Below are positions 13,446 through 24,178 of a DNA stretch of 64,000 bases, one piece after another (position 1 is the stretch's first letter; each line of letters starts with the position of its first letter). A program made the position numbers and the translations under genes. Source of the DNA: Macrotrachela quadricornifera (taxonomy: Eukaryota > Rotifera > Eurotatoria > Philodinida > Philodinidae). The notes beneath the pieces were generated by a model, which had not been told where the DNA came from, ran no database searches, and worked only from the letters and a program-made list of their open reading frames with translations. The stretch is taken from positions 1 to 64,000 of the forward strand of contig JAJEKB010019270.1 of NCBI GenBank assembly GCA_022393335.1, read 5' to 3'.

Positions 13446-14740
13446 CCTCAATTACTTTTTACATTTCTCACAAAAGATCTGCTTTGCCACATCGACGACA
13501 ACAATAAGAGCCAGCCGTCTTACCTATTCTCCCTCAAGCAATACAATAACTCTATCTTCTTTTTTTCTCTCTTACTATATCTTTAGGCTGGTGGACATAT
13601 TTTTTTGTACGTTTGGTATTGCCAATTTTGCTTGTTGTCCTTTCTTTTTTTTTTCTTTCTTGTCTTTGTTGTACTCATGTTGTTGTTCTTTTCTTTACAG
13701 TGGTGAAACACGTCTGTCAAACACACACATACATACATACATACATACATATACAAACTTTCTATCTCTTTCTCTAATTCGATACGGGTCTTTTCTCGCC
13801 TGCATTCTTTCTTCTTTTTTTTGTAAGCTGCTTTTTTGCTTATCACCTCTCATTTTTTTTCTTGATTGTCAATGATTATGTATGCATGTGTGTGTGTGTG
13901 TATGCGTGTGTATGTTTCTTTTAATTGTCTTATCGTTATGGATCGGGATCGTGTGAACATAGTTCTCACACCAGTCTCCTCGTCCTACTTCTACTATTTC
14001 TGCTGTTGTGTGTGTACGTGTGTGTCTTCTCAGAGCGAACACAGTTGTTCTAGTCGTTTTAATCAGCGCGTATATCATTGTGTTTTTTTTTCTTTCGCTC
14101 TTCTTTCTTCTTGTCTCACTGCTCTATGCTCTGCTGCTAAGGTTTTTTTTTTTGTCTTTTTTTTTTCTTGCTGCCTGATCTGTTTGTGTGTGTGTGTGTT
14201 TCGCAGAATGAAGACCAACACAATGTACTTGATGTTTATCTCTTTTTTTTTCTCGTTTGGTTCGCTCTAACTTTTTTTTTCTCTCATTATATACTTACTT
14301 ATTTAAATACACACTCAACAGTCTATACAAACAAAAAAACAAATAGAAAAATAATTATTTTAGTACTGATTTTTTTTTTCTTCTTTTTCTTTCGTTTTCT
14401 TTAGTTTAAGAAAAACGTTTTGTTGTTTGGTTAAGATTATATTTATTCATTTGGGTTTTTATTTGATTTAATATTGAACAACTTGGCATGATAATTTTAA
14501 CAATTAAGAGATAATAAAATAATATATTAAATTAATTTTTAAATTCTAAATAAATGATAATTGATTGGTTAAAAAAAAAGAAAAGAAATTATTTTATTGG
14601 AAAAGAAATAAAGAAAACAAAAAATAATTGCGCCATTTGTTTTTCTTATTTTATGTAATACGCATGTGCAAGCAAATATTCGTTTTTTTTCTCTTCGTTT
14701 GTTTTGATATTTTTCACTTTAGACCAGGATTATCACAAAG
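13446..14740 (+). other. G-beta 3' UTR and spacer, pyrimidine-rich with microsatellites
   Basis: Pyrimidine-rich tracts, an ACATACAT run at 13728-13750, TG repeats at 13886-13910 and 14185-14200, and long T runs. The open frames here are low-complexity artefacts (poly-F/S/C). A T-rich tract ending CACTTTAG lies about 20 nt before the next gene's ATG and could be an acceptor for a 5' UTR intron or for trans-splicing. Confidence 0.45.
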
Positions 14741-16547
14741 ATGAGTCAGAATGGTACGACACCTACTACAGATGAAGTATGATATTTTGTCTAATGTTAA
14801 ATATAATTTTCATTTGTCTATTTAATTTAAGAATCGTGCACCGACCACTATTCCTACTCCTTTATTTGTCCCAATGGTCCCCATGTATTTTCCCTATGGT
14901 AATGCTAATCCAGTTGGACAACAATTTTTTGCTCCAACTGTTTATCCAAATGTCTCAGCGTATCCATCAACTAGTAATCATCGTCATGGAAATTTTGGAC
15001 TTGGTTATAATCCATTTTATGGTACATTTTATCCTACACCAAACAATATTTTATCTCCAGCAACACATGTTAATAATACATCAGCATTAATGCCACCACG
15101 TTCATTGATGCCACCATCGTTATTAACATTACAACAACCTTTATCAACAAATTCTTTAATTACAAATAATGATATTGAACGTAATAAAAATTTAAATATT
15201 CGTGAATGTAAATCTCCCATTAAAAATCATATAAAAAAAGTTAAAACACCATTACAAATTGTTGATCCAAATGATAATAATACAGATTTAAGAATACATG
15301 AAGATTCATCATCAACATCATCACCACTTATATCTCATACAGGTTAATAAAAAAAGATTATTAATTTTTTTTTTATTCTAATTATTCTTTCAGAATCCTA
15401 TCAAATTCATCCTCCACCTTCTTCATCTTCTGTACAAGAAAATGATTCAGATAATCCAAATGATGATTTTTTAACATTTATTGAACAAAAAACTAAAACA
15501 ACAACAATAGCAACAATACCAGAATTAAATCCATTTGCTAATGAATTTTCTTTTGTTAATAATAAAACTCTTGATAAAGATTCACCAATAACAACAAATG
15601 GTATTGATCATAATCTAATAAATGAAAATCAATCATCATATAGATTATCATTTGATAATTTAATTGAAAAAAGTCTTGAATCCCTTGAAGCTATTAAAAA
15701 ATCAACAAAGTATTTTTCTTAAAAAAAAAAGATTTATTTATTATTCTTATAAAATAATATTTTATTTTCATTTAATATAGAAAAGCTTCTGTTACAGATA
15801 TATCTGTACAATGTAATCAAATAAATGATTCTATTAATCGTTCAACACAAACACTTGAACATAAAAATAATTTTGATCTTATCGAAGAATATAGTTTAAA
15901 TACAGTATGTTAATTATATATTTAAAAAACAATGTTTTTTTTTTCTTCATATTCTTATTTAAGATTAAATTAATGAATAAATTACTTGAAAATTTTCGAA
16001 ATATCTATCAAAATAATTTACATAATGAATGTAAAACAATGGCACATACATGTGATGAATTACGTCATTTAATTTTTTTTATTCGTCATATTATACAATC
16101 ATCAGATAATGAAGAACAAAACAAAGTATCAATTGATTTAGATAATCCATTTAGTAATATGGTAGAAGATCTTGCAAATGATATAACAAATATTAATAGA
16201 TATGCAGTATCATCACAAATTATACATAGTAATGTTGGACGTGGTACACATAGATTAATGTCATCAACAAATAATTCACCATTACCTTCATTTTCTTGTC
16301 GACAAATTCTTGATCCAATAATAAAAACTCGATCAAAAGTAGAAAATTTTCTTTTCATTTATCATTATTTTTTTTTTATTATAATTTTAGCTATGTTTGC
16401 TTTGTCAAAAACCTTTAAATGATACGGATGATATTATGCATAAACTAGTATGTTATTTTCATAATAAATATCTCAAAAAAAGAAATTCTATATCTTTATT
16501 TTTAGTGTCGATCATTATCTCGTCCAAATATGTCCACTGATACGTAG
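14741..16547 (+). CDS. Disordered protein with PAM2-like motif and C-terminal Cys motif
   Basis: Seven exons (14741-14776, 14832-15342, 15394-15709, 15781-15904, 15964-16338, 16391-16447, 16506-16547) join in phase to 486 residues. The N-terminal half is Pro/Asn/Tyr-rich and disordered-looking. Exon 3 contains PELNPFANEFSF, which fits the PAM2 consensus (L-N-P-x-A-x-E-F) by which proteins bind the MLLE domain of poly(A)-binding protein. Exon 2 has PLQIVDPN, reminiscent of the RDPN segment next to the PABP-binding region of eIF4G, a weaker likeness. Exon 5 is helical with no named domain, and the tail carries CLLC...H...C, possibly a small zinc knuckle. I infer a cytoplasmic mRNA-translation or decay factor that contacts PABP; it may be an ataxin-2/PAIP-like protein, but no orthologue is recognised. 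Confidence 0.7.
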
Positions 16548-17731
16548 ATTAAAACATATATTCTTGTATTTCTTTTTTGTATTTTTCTTTTTTTTTTCTT
16601 TTTGGTCGGATAGTATTGATTAAGGATGTCTTTTTCTCTTTTTCTTTCTTTTTGTTATTGTTATTGTTATTGTTGTACACACATGCATATAGTGATGTGT
16701 GAATATATGGTGATACTATGTTCTTTCCATTGAATGTGCATTATTATTCTTGATTTCCTCTTTTTTTTTTCCAAATGAAAGAAAAAAAAAAAAGAAATGA
16801 AGTTTTAAAAAAAAAAGATTATATGATGAACAATATATTTTTTTTCTATTTATATGTCAAAATGATATAATAAGAATTTATTAGTAATTCATTGATAAAA
16901 TCAAAAAAGAAATTTTCTATGGTTAGTTTAATTTGAATTCTTGTAATCTACAAAATCTTCTTTTTTTCTTTATATTACATCGATCAAAGTTCAATGAGAC
17001 GGAAACAATCATTTACCTTGTTCATTCTCAAGATATTTATTCCGGCACTTTCTAATCTCTTCTAAGGACATTTATTTTAATGAACTATTAAAAGAAAAAA
17101 AGAAGTTTATAGGAAAAGGATGTTCTTATTATTTATCAAAGATAAAGAAAAATTAAGTATTAGATTGTTTTAGAAGAATACATTTGTTTTTCTGATTAAA
17201 AATTTTGACTAATTTTAAATTATACTGAACAAAAAACATTTTCAATATGATAGAAAATGTATTCAATCTATTCGAAAAAATTTCTTATTGATAATTATAA
17301 TCAAACATATTATTTTTTGGAATTATTAATACCGATATTTGATTAAGTGAAGATTTTCGATAGATGGCAGACGATTACAGTTTTACATGAATCTTTCATT
17401 TATAAATAAAATATTTTTTTATTTTAATGATTGATCATTTTAAGTATGTATTACTATTAATAATAAAAAAAATTCAATAAATTATTTATTCTTCAGTAGA
17501 AAAATAAAGGCAATGTCGTCGTCTTCTTAGCAGAGGTATGATTATTTTAATGGCGATATATTTTTATCATATCATACCATATAAAGTACATACGAGCTAG
17601 AAGTTATTCATTTATTTATTGTTTATTTTTTTTTTATGTGTCGAAATTTATCTATATATTTTAATTACAATTTTATTTTTATTATAGACGATTTTTTTAT
17701 TTTTAAATATCTTTCGATTTTAAGCATTAAC
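16548..17731 (+). promoter_or_regulatory. Intergenic and eIF5A 5' leader with probable UTR intron
   Basis: AT-rich spacer with T-runs after the PAM2 gene. A probable eIF5A 5' UTR intron runs from a donor (CAGAG|GTATGA, GT at 17536-17537) to an acceptor (TTTTTATTATAG, AG at 17686-17687), leaving a 44-nt leader before the ATG. Nothing else recognised. Confidence 0.45.
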
Positions 17732-18442
17732 ATGGCCGAAACTAATGCTGCTGCTGCTAGTGCACATGACCATGATGATGAAGAATTTCATACAGGTGAT
17801 GCTGGAGCATCAGAAACGTAAGTATTTATTTGAAAAAAAAATTCTTTTTTATTTTTTTTTTAAATATTCAAATTTCATATAATTAGTTATCCTCAACAAT
17901 GTTCAGCCTTGCGCAAAAACGGCTATGTTATGTTAAAAAATCGTCCATGTAAAATTATGGAAATGTCAACATCAAAAACTGGCAAACATGGACATGCTAA
18001 AGTATTAAAAAAAAAAAAATAGAAAAATATTGTTTTTTTGACATTGAATTAATATTAAAAACATTTCTATATAGGTTCATATGGTTGGCATTGATATTTT
18101 TTCAGGAAAAAAATATGAAGATATCTGTCCATCAACACATAATATGAGTGTACCCAATGTCAAACGTGTTGAATATTCAGTAAAAAAAATAAATTTTATT
18201 TTTTGAAAAAAAATAAATTTTGGTTTTTTTTAAAGTTAATTGATGTTGATAACGATGGTTATGTCTCATTAATGGATGATAGTTCGGATACACGTAGTGA
18301 TATAAAACTTCCTGAAGGTGAATTAGGTCAAGAAATAAGAACAAAATTTGAAGGTGGTGATGCACTTAAAGTTACCGTACTTAAAGCACTCGGTGAAGAA
18401 GCAATAATGTCATACAAAATGGAACAAGAATCAAGAAAATAA
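17732..18442 (+). CDS. EIF5A: Translation factor eIF5A
   Basis: Hypusine-containing factor that relieves ribosome stalling at proline-rich stretches and aids termination. Four exons (17732-17817, 17887-18001, 18075-18179, 18236-18442) give 170 residues. The hypusination loop [12 protein letters not shown] is intact; the central Lys is the one modified by deoxyhypusine synthase. The flanking [23 protein letters not shown] and [12 protein letters not shown] segments, and the C-terminal OB-fold with [10 protein letters not shown], match the family closely. The N-terminus has about 13 extra residues, Ala/His/Asp-rich, relative to the usual ~157. The ATG at 17732 is chosen because GDAGASET is in register; an ATG at 17636 lies in the presumed UTR intron. 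Confidence 0.96.
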
Positions 18443-19102
18443 ACTTTCTATTTAAATCACCTCTTTTTTTTTCTTTTCTTTTTTTTTGTTTTTTTGTTAT
18501 TATCATATCCTCAACAATTTTAACAATCATATCTATCATGTGAAACCAAGTTCTTATATTATTGTTAATCAGAAGAAAAAGAAAAAAAAAAAAACAAGAA
18601 AGTTCAAGTTAAACTATTATTTTTCATTTTATGGAATTCTTCTTTTTTTGATACCAAATTAGATTTGATGATTCTTTTCTTTTTTAGCTCAAAAACAAAA
18701 CAGCAATATAGTTTTTCTTTTTATGAACTTGTGATATTCACATAAATTTAGATCATATTAGTTGGTTAAAAATTTCGTGTTTGTGTCTCTTTTTTTCTTC
18801 TTATTATTCTCATGCAGTGCTTTGTTTGTTGATTTTTATTTGTTTTTTTTTTGTTCTATTATATCTAAACATATGATGAGGTGATGGATAGTTTATTTTC
18901 ATTTTTCAAATAGGTTCCAAAAAAAAAAAAAAGAAATTTCAAGTAAATATAAACAAGATGACCTGCCATATTATTCAAGGCTTGATAAATAAATTTAAAA
19001 TATCTATGAATTATTTTTCTTAATAATAGTGAAATATATAGAAATTCTTATCCGTTCAATATAAAAAAAAATAAGTTTATAAAACAAAAAGAAAAAAAAA
19101 TT
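18443..19102. other. Convergent 3' region between eIF5A and PPIL6
   Basis: About 660 bp between two convergent stop codons, full of T and A runs. It holds both 3' UTRs. No gene or repeat recognised. Confidence 0.5.
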
Positions 19103-20150
19103 TTAATCGTCTTCATTTAATTGAATTGTTCCACAATTAATAATTTTAATTGCTTTTATTGGTCGTTGATTAATTGTATCAATATGTTCGAGTTTATATA
19201 ATGTATCAAAACCTTCAACAACACGACCAAATGCAACAAATCGATTTGCCATCCATTGGCAAGCATCAGATAATGTTATATAAAATTGACTTCCATTTGA
19301 ATGTCTATAACCTTTATTTGCCATACCTAATAAAAAAAAAACATTAACATAAGAAAAAAGAAAACATGAAAAAATAATAATTACGAACCAAGAATTCCAC
19401 GTTGATTATGTTTAACAACAAATGTTTCATCAGGAAATGTTTCACCATAGATAGATTCTCCACCATTACCTCTTCCACCTCGTATATCTCCACCTTGAAT
19501 CCAACCATTTTTTACAATACGATGAATAATTGAATCTTTATAATGAAGTATTGTACCAGTTTTTTCACTTTGACCTTTTTCACCTGTACATAATGCTCGA
19601 AAATTTTCACATGTTTCAGGTGCTTGATCATTAAATAATTCAAATATTAAACGACCAATATTAGTTGCTTGAGAATTTTCACGATCTTCAATTTGAAAAT
19701 CCATAAAACAATAAATATTTTTACCACTACTTGAATCATATCGACGTCTTAAAAATAAAAAAAAGTTCAATTTATAATATAAAAATTCTTTTATTAGTTA
19801 ATATACTTATATTCTTCATCTGAAAATACACCTAAGAGTTCATTAGCACGAAAATCATGATGACTAAATGTATTTTTAGCCCAATTTAAAAATTGTTCAG
19901 CATTTCCAAGTAATTCTTTATCAATAAATATCATACATTTATCGTTAAATGACCATGTTTCACCACGTAATTCTGTACGTTTAGTTCGTAAAAATGAATT
20001 CCATTCATATTCAAGTAATGGACGAATTTCTGAATGAGATATTTGATTTGAATGTGTTCGTTTTAAATCTTCTAAACAATGTTTAGCTAATTGATATTCA
20101 TCAGAATTTAAAAGACCATATATAGCTATATCAAATGATGGAGGTGCCAT
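19103..20150 (-). CDS. PPIL6: Cyclophilin-like protein PPIL6
   Basis: Three minus-strand exons (19807-20150, 19389-19747, 19103-19326) give 308 residues, close to vertebrate PPIL6. The first ~115 residues are the PPIL6-type N-terminal extension, followed by a cyclophilin domain (FELFNDQAPETCENFRALCTGEKG, HRIVKNGWIQGGD, NGSQFYIT). Against cyclophilin A, the catalytic Arg is kept (HR), the active-site Trp is kept (QW), but Phe60 aligns with Trp, Phe113 with Tyr and His126 with Arg, so prolyl isomerase activity may be altered. In vertebrates the gene is associated with motile-cilia expression, and an X-box-like site lies 29 bp upstream of the ATG. Confidence 0.88.
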
Positions 20151-20178
20151 GTTACAAATGAATATTGATGTGAAAAAT

Positions 20179-20191
20179 ATTACCTAGCAAC
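20179..20191 (-). promoter_or_regulatory. RFX X-box-like site upstream of PPIL6
   Basis: ATTACC-T-AGCAAC on the plus strand fits the RFX half-site pattern RYYNYY-N(1)-RRNRAC and lies 29 bp before the PPIL6 start codon. RFX factors control ciliary genes in animals. A single short match in AT-rich DNA, so suggestive only. Confidence 0.4.
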
Positions 20192-20380
20192 CATCAAGTA
20201 ATGTTAAAGAAAAAGAACAAACCAAAATCGTTTTTTGTTTTGTAGAATCAATTTTATAATAATGTGCAAGAGTAGATGGCACTATTAAACATAGTTTATA
20301 TTGATCAAGTGAATTTATATGGAGATATGTTTTATACTTTTAATAATTAAAAAGAAAAAAAAAGAAAGAATGAGAATCAA

Positions 20381-21307
20381 TTAAATTAAATCATTTATTA
20401 TTGTTAATATCATAGTTGTTAAAGGTTGATCACGTTTTTCAAGTTGTTCTACAACATCAAAATGATCAAAGTTATTCATTTGTATAACTTTAACATTATT
20501 AAAACCGATTTTTTCTAAATAGGAACCATATTGTCGATTTTGATCATGAAATGTTGGAGGATCATGTTCACCATGAACACATAAAATCGATACATCCTTT
20601 AATGCTAACCAATATTCATTACTATCACGATGTATAGGGCTTTGATTTTTTGCGATGGATACGGTCATACCAAGTGGTTCGTTAATATATGTAGAAACAA
20701 GTGGAATAAGATCAAAAACACCTGAAATAAGAAAAAAACCACCAAAAATTTCATGATCAAAATTATATTTAGTTTTCCAATCAATAAGTAAAAGTGTTGC
20801 AGCAAGATGAGCACCAGCTGAATGGCCACAAATAAATACTTTAGTAGATAATTTCATTGCCAATTTAAGAATTTTAACTAATGCTTGTTCAACACATGTA
20901 ACTATTTCATCAATTGTTGCTTGAGGAGCAATTGGATAACCAACAACAGCGGTAAGAATTTCTGCCTCACTCATTGCCGAAGCCATATATGCACTTTCAT
21001 TTCGTGATAGATATTGCCAATAACCTCCATGAATGTAAATGAAAATAGCCTTTGGTTGTATAGAATCATTGATAGGTAATATATCTCTAGTATTTGATGG
21101 AAAATAAAGATCAATCGAATGATCAGGAAATGAAGTTGTTGAATCCACTGACCAATTTAAACAACATGGCAACGTAGTTCGTGCAACTTGTGTAGCGTTT
21201 GTACATGTTTGTAAATGTGATTCAATGACTTTTTCACTATCATTAAATCGATGAGACCAACGAGATGGTGAATAAGCATGATCCATATCCATGTATGTTG
21301 TTGTCAT
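20381..21307 (-). CDS. AFMID: Kynurenine formamidase (arylformamidase)
   Basis: Alpha/beta hydrolase that hydrolyses N-formylkynurenine to kynurenine and formate in tryptophan breakdown. One exon of 308 residues, the length of the vertebrate enzyme. The oxyanion-hole motif HGGYW is at about residues 93-97, the nucleophile Ser sits in GHSAGAHLAA, the acidic residue in VHGEHDPP and the catalytic His in NNFDHFDVVE. GFFLISGVFDLIPLV and GYPIAPQ also match the family. It is intronless, unlike the many-exon vertebrate gene and most genes here; the sequence is intact and in the same composition as its neighbours. PPIL6 follows 230 bp downstream on the same strand. Confidence 0.92.
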   Translation of the reverse strand: MTTTYMDMDHAYSPSRWSHRFNDSEKVIESHLQTCTNATQVARTTLPCCLNWSVDSTTSFPDHSIDLYFPSNTRDILPINDSIQPKAIFIYIHGGYWQYLSRNESAYMASAMSEAEILTAVVGYPIAPQATIDEIVTCVEQALVKILKLAMKLSTKVFICGHSAGAHLAATLLLIDWKTKYNFDHEIFGGFFLISGVFDLIPLVSTYINEPLGMTVSIAKNQSPIHRDSNEYWLALKDVSILCVHGEHDPPTFHDQNRQYGSYLEKIGFNNVKVIQMNNFDHFDVVEQLEKRDQPLTTMILTIINDLI

Positions 21308-21597
21308 CTAAAAAAAGTAACGTTAAAGGACGATTTGCTGGCTTTTTCTCTTTCAATCTTTTTAATTGATTATAACAGACTAGAAGTCTCCGTGACGGGT
21401 CGAATTCAAAAGTTGGAAAGTGGAATATCTGGAATGCATACTCCTACTGTACTCCCAATGTATTTCGGAAGTACGATATTCTCGCTTTTTCTTCCCTAAT
21501 GAGACTTTAATATTAAAGAAAAAATTGATTTAACTTACATTAGAAGAAATTTCCTGAATGTAAAACATCATATAGATGACTGACATATATATATATA

Positions 21598-23014
21598 GGG
21601 TGGTCCAAAAATAAGGGAAAAATAGTATTTTAATCGAATTCTGTCTTATAGATTCTTGCTTAGATCTGATATTTATGCTACATATACTCAGCGTGATAAA
21701 TAAAAGATTGAGCATATAAACGATATGAAAATGTAGTAATTTATCTAAAAACGTTCAAATATAGAATGATTAACAAGAGAAAAAAGCTTCCGAATTCTAA
21801 TGAAAGTTTTATCAAAAGTTCTTACTAAAGAAAACATGTACAAAAGTATGTCTCTATAGATTGCTCTCGTTATGAAATTATTCACAGAAATTGTTCAATG
21901 TATTTACCATCTAAATCTTTGCAAAGTTGAAGTCTCTTTTGTACCGAGTGACAAGCCTTCTGACAAACTTTCACCAATAAATTTCGTATTTCAGTAGCTA
22001 TAGAATCGTTTAGAACTTGAAGATTTTGAGGTTTCGTCGCGTATACATGCTCCTCGATCATACCCCTTAAAAAGAAATCGGTCGATGTAACGTCTGGAGA
22101 TCGCACTGACCAATCAATCCAACCATATCGATCAAACCAGCTGTCAGGAAATGTTTTGTCTAAAAAGTGCCGAACAGATCGAACCTAATGAGCCGGTGCT
22201 TCATCATGCATATAGACTACGTCTTCTAAATCCATTTCACTTGAAATAGAGGGTACAACATCTTTTTGGAGCATGTCCAGATAGCTATCTACAATAACAT
22301 TATCTTGAGAGAAGAACGATTTGATAATGTCGCCAACCCAAACAGCGATGTCGGGGCTTTTCACTTCTTGATTGATGATAACATGGGATTTTCTACAGCG
22401 TAATAAACACGATTTTGTCGATTGACATGACCATTGAACTTGAGAATGGCTTTGTTGGTAACAGATCGCGGTCCATCTTCGAAGCTTCCAGTTTTGTTCA
22501 ACTTTCGTACCAGACTCAAAATATTTGTTTGATGTTGGAGGATTCGATCGAAAAGATTTTGAAATTGACGATCAACGTCTGATGCATTTTGATGAACGAT
22601 ATACCACTTTACAATTTCGGTTTTTTTACGTGACGACAAACGAAAAGTTTTATTCATGGCGGAGAGAATGTGAGAAAGGCTAGAGCTATGTAAATAAGAA
22701 AAAATGTGAAGGAATCAAAAACAAACCAGTCAGTAAAAGAGATAACCACTAGTATTGTTGTCTTTTAGATGTCCTTCCTTTCACGTCTAAGTGCCGTAAG
22801 AGAACAAGCAGTTATAAACGCTTTTTCTAATTACATGCACTGTTTTTGTATATCTGTGTAATCTTGGATCAATCATCACATGTACATATCGTTCATATGC
22901 TCAATCTTTTATTTATCACACCGAGTATATGTGGTATGAATATCAGATCTAACCAAGAATCTATAAGACAGAAATCGATTAAAATACTGTTTTTCCTTAC
23001 TTTTGAATCATCCC
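21598..23014 (-). mobile_element. Defective Tc1/mariner-like element, DD41D type, 130-bp terminal inverted repeats
   Basis: Terminal inverted repeats of about 130 bp (21598-21727 and 22885-23014) are about 85-90% identical by eye and flanked by TA-rich sequence consistent with TA target duplication. On the minus strand lies a broken transposase: a helix-turn-helix N-terminus from 22657, then a segment containing FNGHVNRQN, then a DDE segment with HDEAPAH and SPDVTSTDFFL. The second and third catalytic Asp residues are separated by 41 positions. The copy is dead: one frameshift near 22375, an in-frame TAG at 22185-22187, and an internal deletion between the DNA-binding part and FNGHVNRQN that removes the region of the first catalytic Asp. 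Confidence 0.85.
21882..22657 (-). pseudogene. Broken mariner-like transposase
   Basis: N-terminal part 22361-22657 (DNA-binding: KWYIVHQNASDVDRQF, LNKTGSFEDGPRS) and C-terminal part 21882-22340 or so (NVIVDSYLDMLQKDVVPSI, HDEAPAH, RSPDVTSTDFFLRG, DGKYIEQFL) are in different frames and interrupted by a stop. Family: IS630/Tc1/mariner DDE transposases. Not functional. Confidence 0.85.
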
Positions 23015-23085
23015 GTATATGCATAATGAATAGACATACACAACGTATATATGTAATGGATAAACACATACGCATATATATATAT

Positions 23086-23461
23086 GGGGTTGGATAGTCT
23101 GGTCGGATGTCCCAATTGTTTTTTTTTTTTAAAGTGCTTGAATAATATATCAGATAGCAGTGATTTTTTATCAGCTATAGTACTTGTGTAATGCTAACAA
23201 TCTGCCAGAATGAGAGGTCTATAACATGTTCGAAAGTAAAATAATTAAGTGTCTTCAGAAAGTCCTTTGATATTTATGAACACATTTCGTGATAACACTT
23301 AGTTATTTTACTTTCGAACATGTTATGGACCTCGCATTCTGGCAGATTGTTAGCATTACACATGTACTATAGTTGGTAAAAAAATCGCTGCTGTCTGATA
23401 TATTATTCAAGCACTTTGATAAAAAAAACAATTGGGACATCCGACCAGACTATCTAACCCC
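23086..23461. mobile_element. Foldback (palindromic) element, 376 bp
   Basis: Left arm starting GGGGTTGGATAGTCTGG is repeated in inverse to the end CCAGACTATCTAACCCC. The arms are about 165 bp each with a loop of about 40 bp near 23255-23292. Both flanks read ATATAT, consistent with TA target-site duplication. No coding capacity. A MITE mobilised by a Tc1/mariner-type transposase is the likely class; it lies 70 bp from the mariner-like element. Confidence 0.85.
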
Positions 23462-23680
23462 ATATATGTGAAATTTTTGTTTTGTGACGAATCATATGAA
23501 ATGTTCTGAATTAATAATGCTTATCGATTATCATAAAAATGTCTATGATTCTTTTACTTAATACAATTGTCAGAAGCATTTATTCTACTAAGTACATCTT
23601 CGCAATGATAACCAATAGACTACACAATATCAAAGAAAAGAAATGAGTAAATATCTAGGTATTTCTTCAGATGAACAATA

Positions 23681-24178
23681 TCTTCGTCTGATTGATAACA
23701 TGTATGAAAAAGAAACGAAAAAGAAATTATTAGTGAATATATTTTAACCAACGAATGTGATAGAATGAGAGGTGGCGCGCATTTCTATATTCATAAGAGC
23801 GATTAAATAACTAATGAATTTATGAGAATATAATCCTTCTCACCGATACATCATTAAATCCATTATTTGTTGTAATGTTAGTCGACTATCTTCAAAAAAA
23901 AGTACTTGTGTGCAAAGAACGAGAAGACTTATATGTTCAACAACGCCACTTACACTTGTCGAGTGCTCAATCATGAACATTTAAATTATCAAGAGCAAGT
24001 AATGGAGCATAAGCCATTGTAAATGATATTAAATAGAATATCATTAATTAAACTAAACTTAAACCTAACAACAACGTACATCACCTCTCGTTCTATCGCG
24101 TTCGTTGGTTAAAATAGATTAATCAATAATTTTTTTGTTTTCCTTTCCTGTTCATATAAGGCATTAATCAGACGAAGG
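23681..24178. repeat. Inverted repeat, ~95-bp arms
   Basis: Arms 23681-23774 and 24082-24178 are inverted copies (shared core TTTTAACCAACGAA and GATAGAA-GAGAGGTG). Read outward-in, each arm carries a similar short open reading end: YLRLIDNMYEKETKKKLL and YLRLINALYEQERKTKKLL, both closing with the same stop TAA. They may be two inverted 3' ends of an unidentified gene or the ends of a non-autonomous transposon. No obvious target duplication found. Confidence 0.65.

Noticed and set aside
13583..14404. Open frames downstream of G-beta
   Set aside because: Low-complexity readings of T-rich and TG/CATA repeats in the probable 3' UTR.
17636..17731. Upstream ATG extending eIF5A by 32 codons
   Set aside because: It lies in a probable 5' UTR intron, and the extension is hydrophobic and unlike the family; the ATG at 17732 fits.
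22846..23097. Plus-strand open frame across the right end of the mariner-like element
   Set aside because: It is a reading of the terminal inverted repeat and TA-rich flank.
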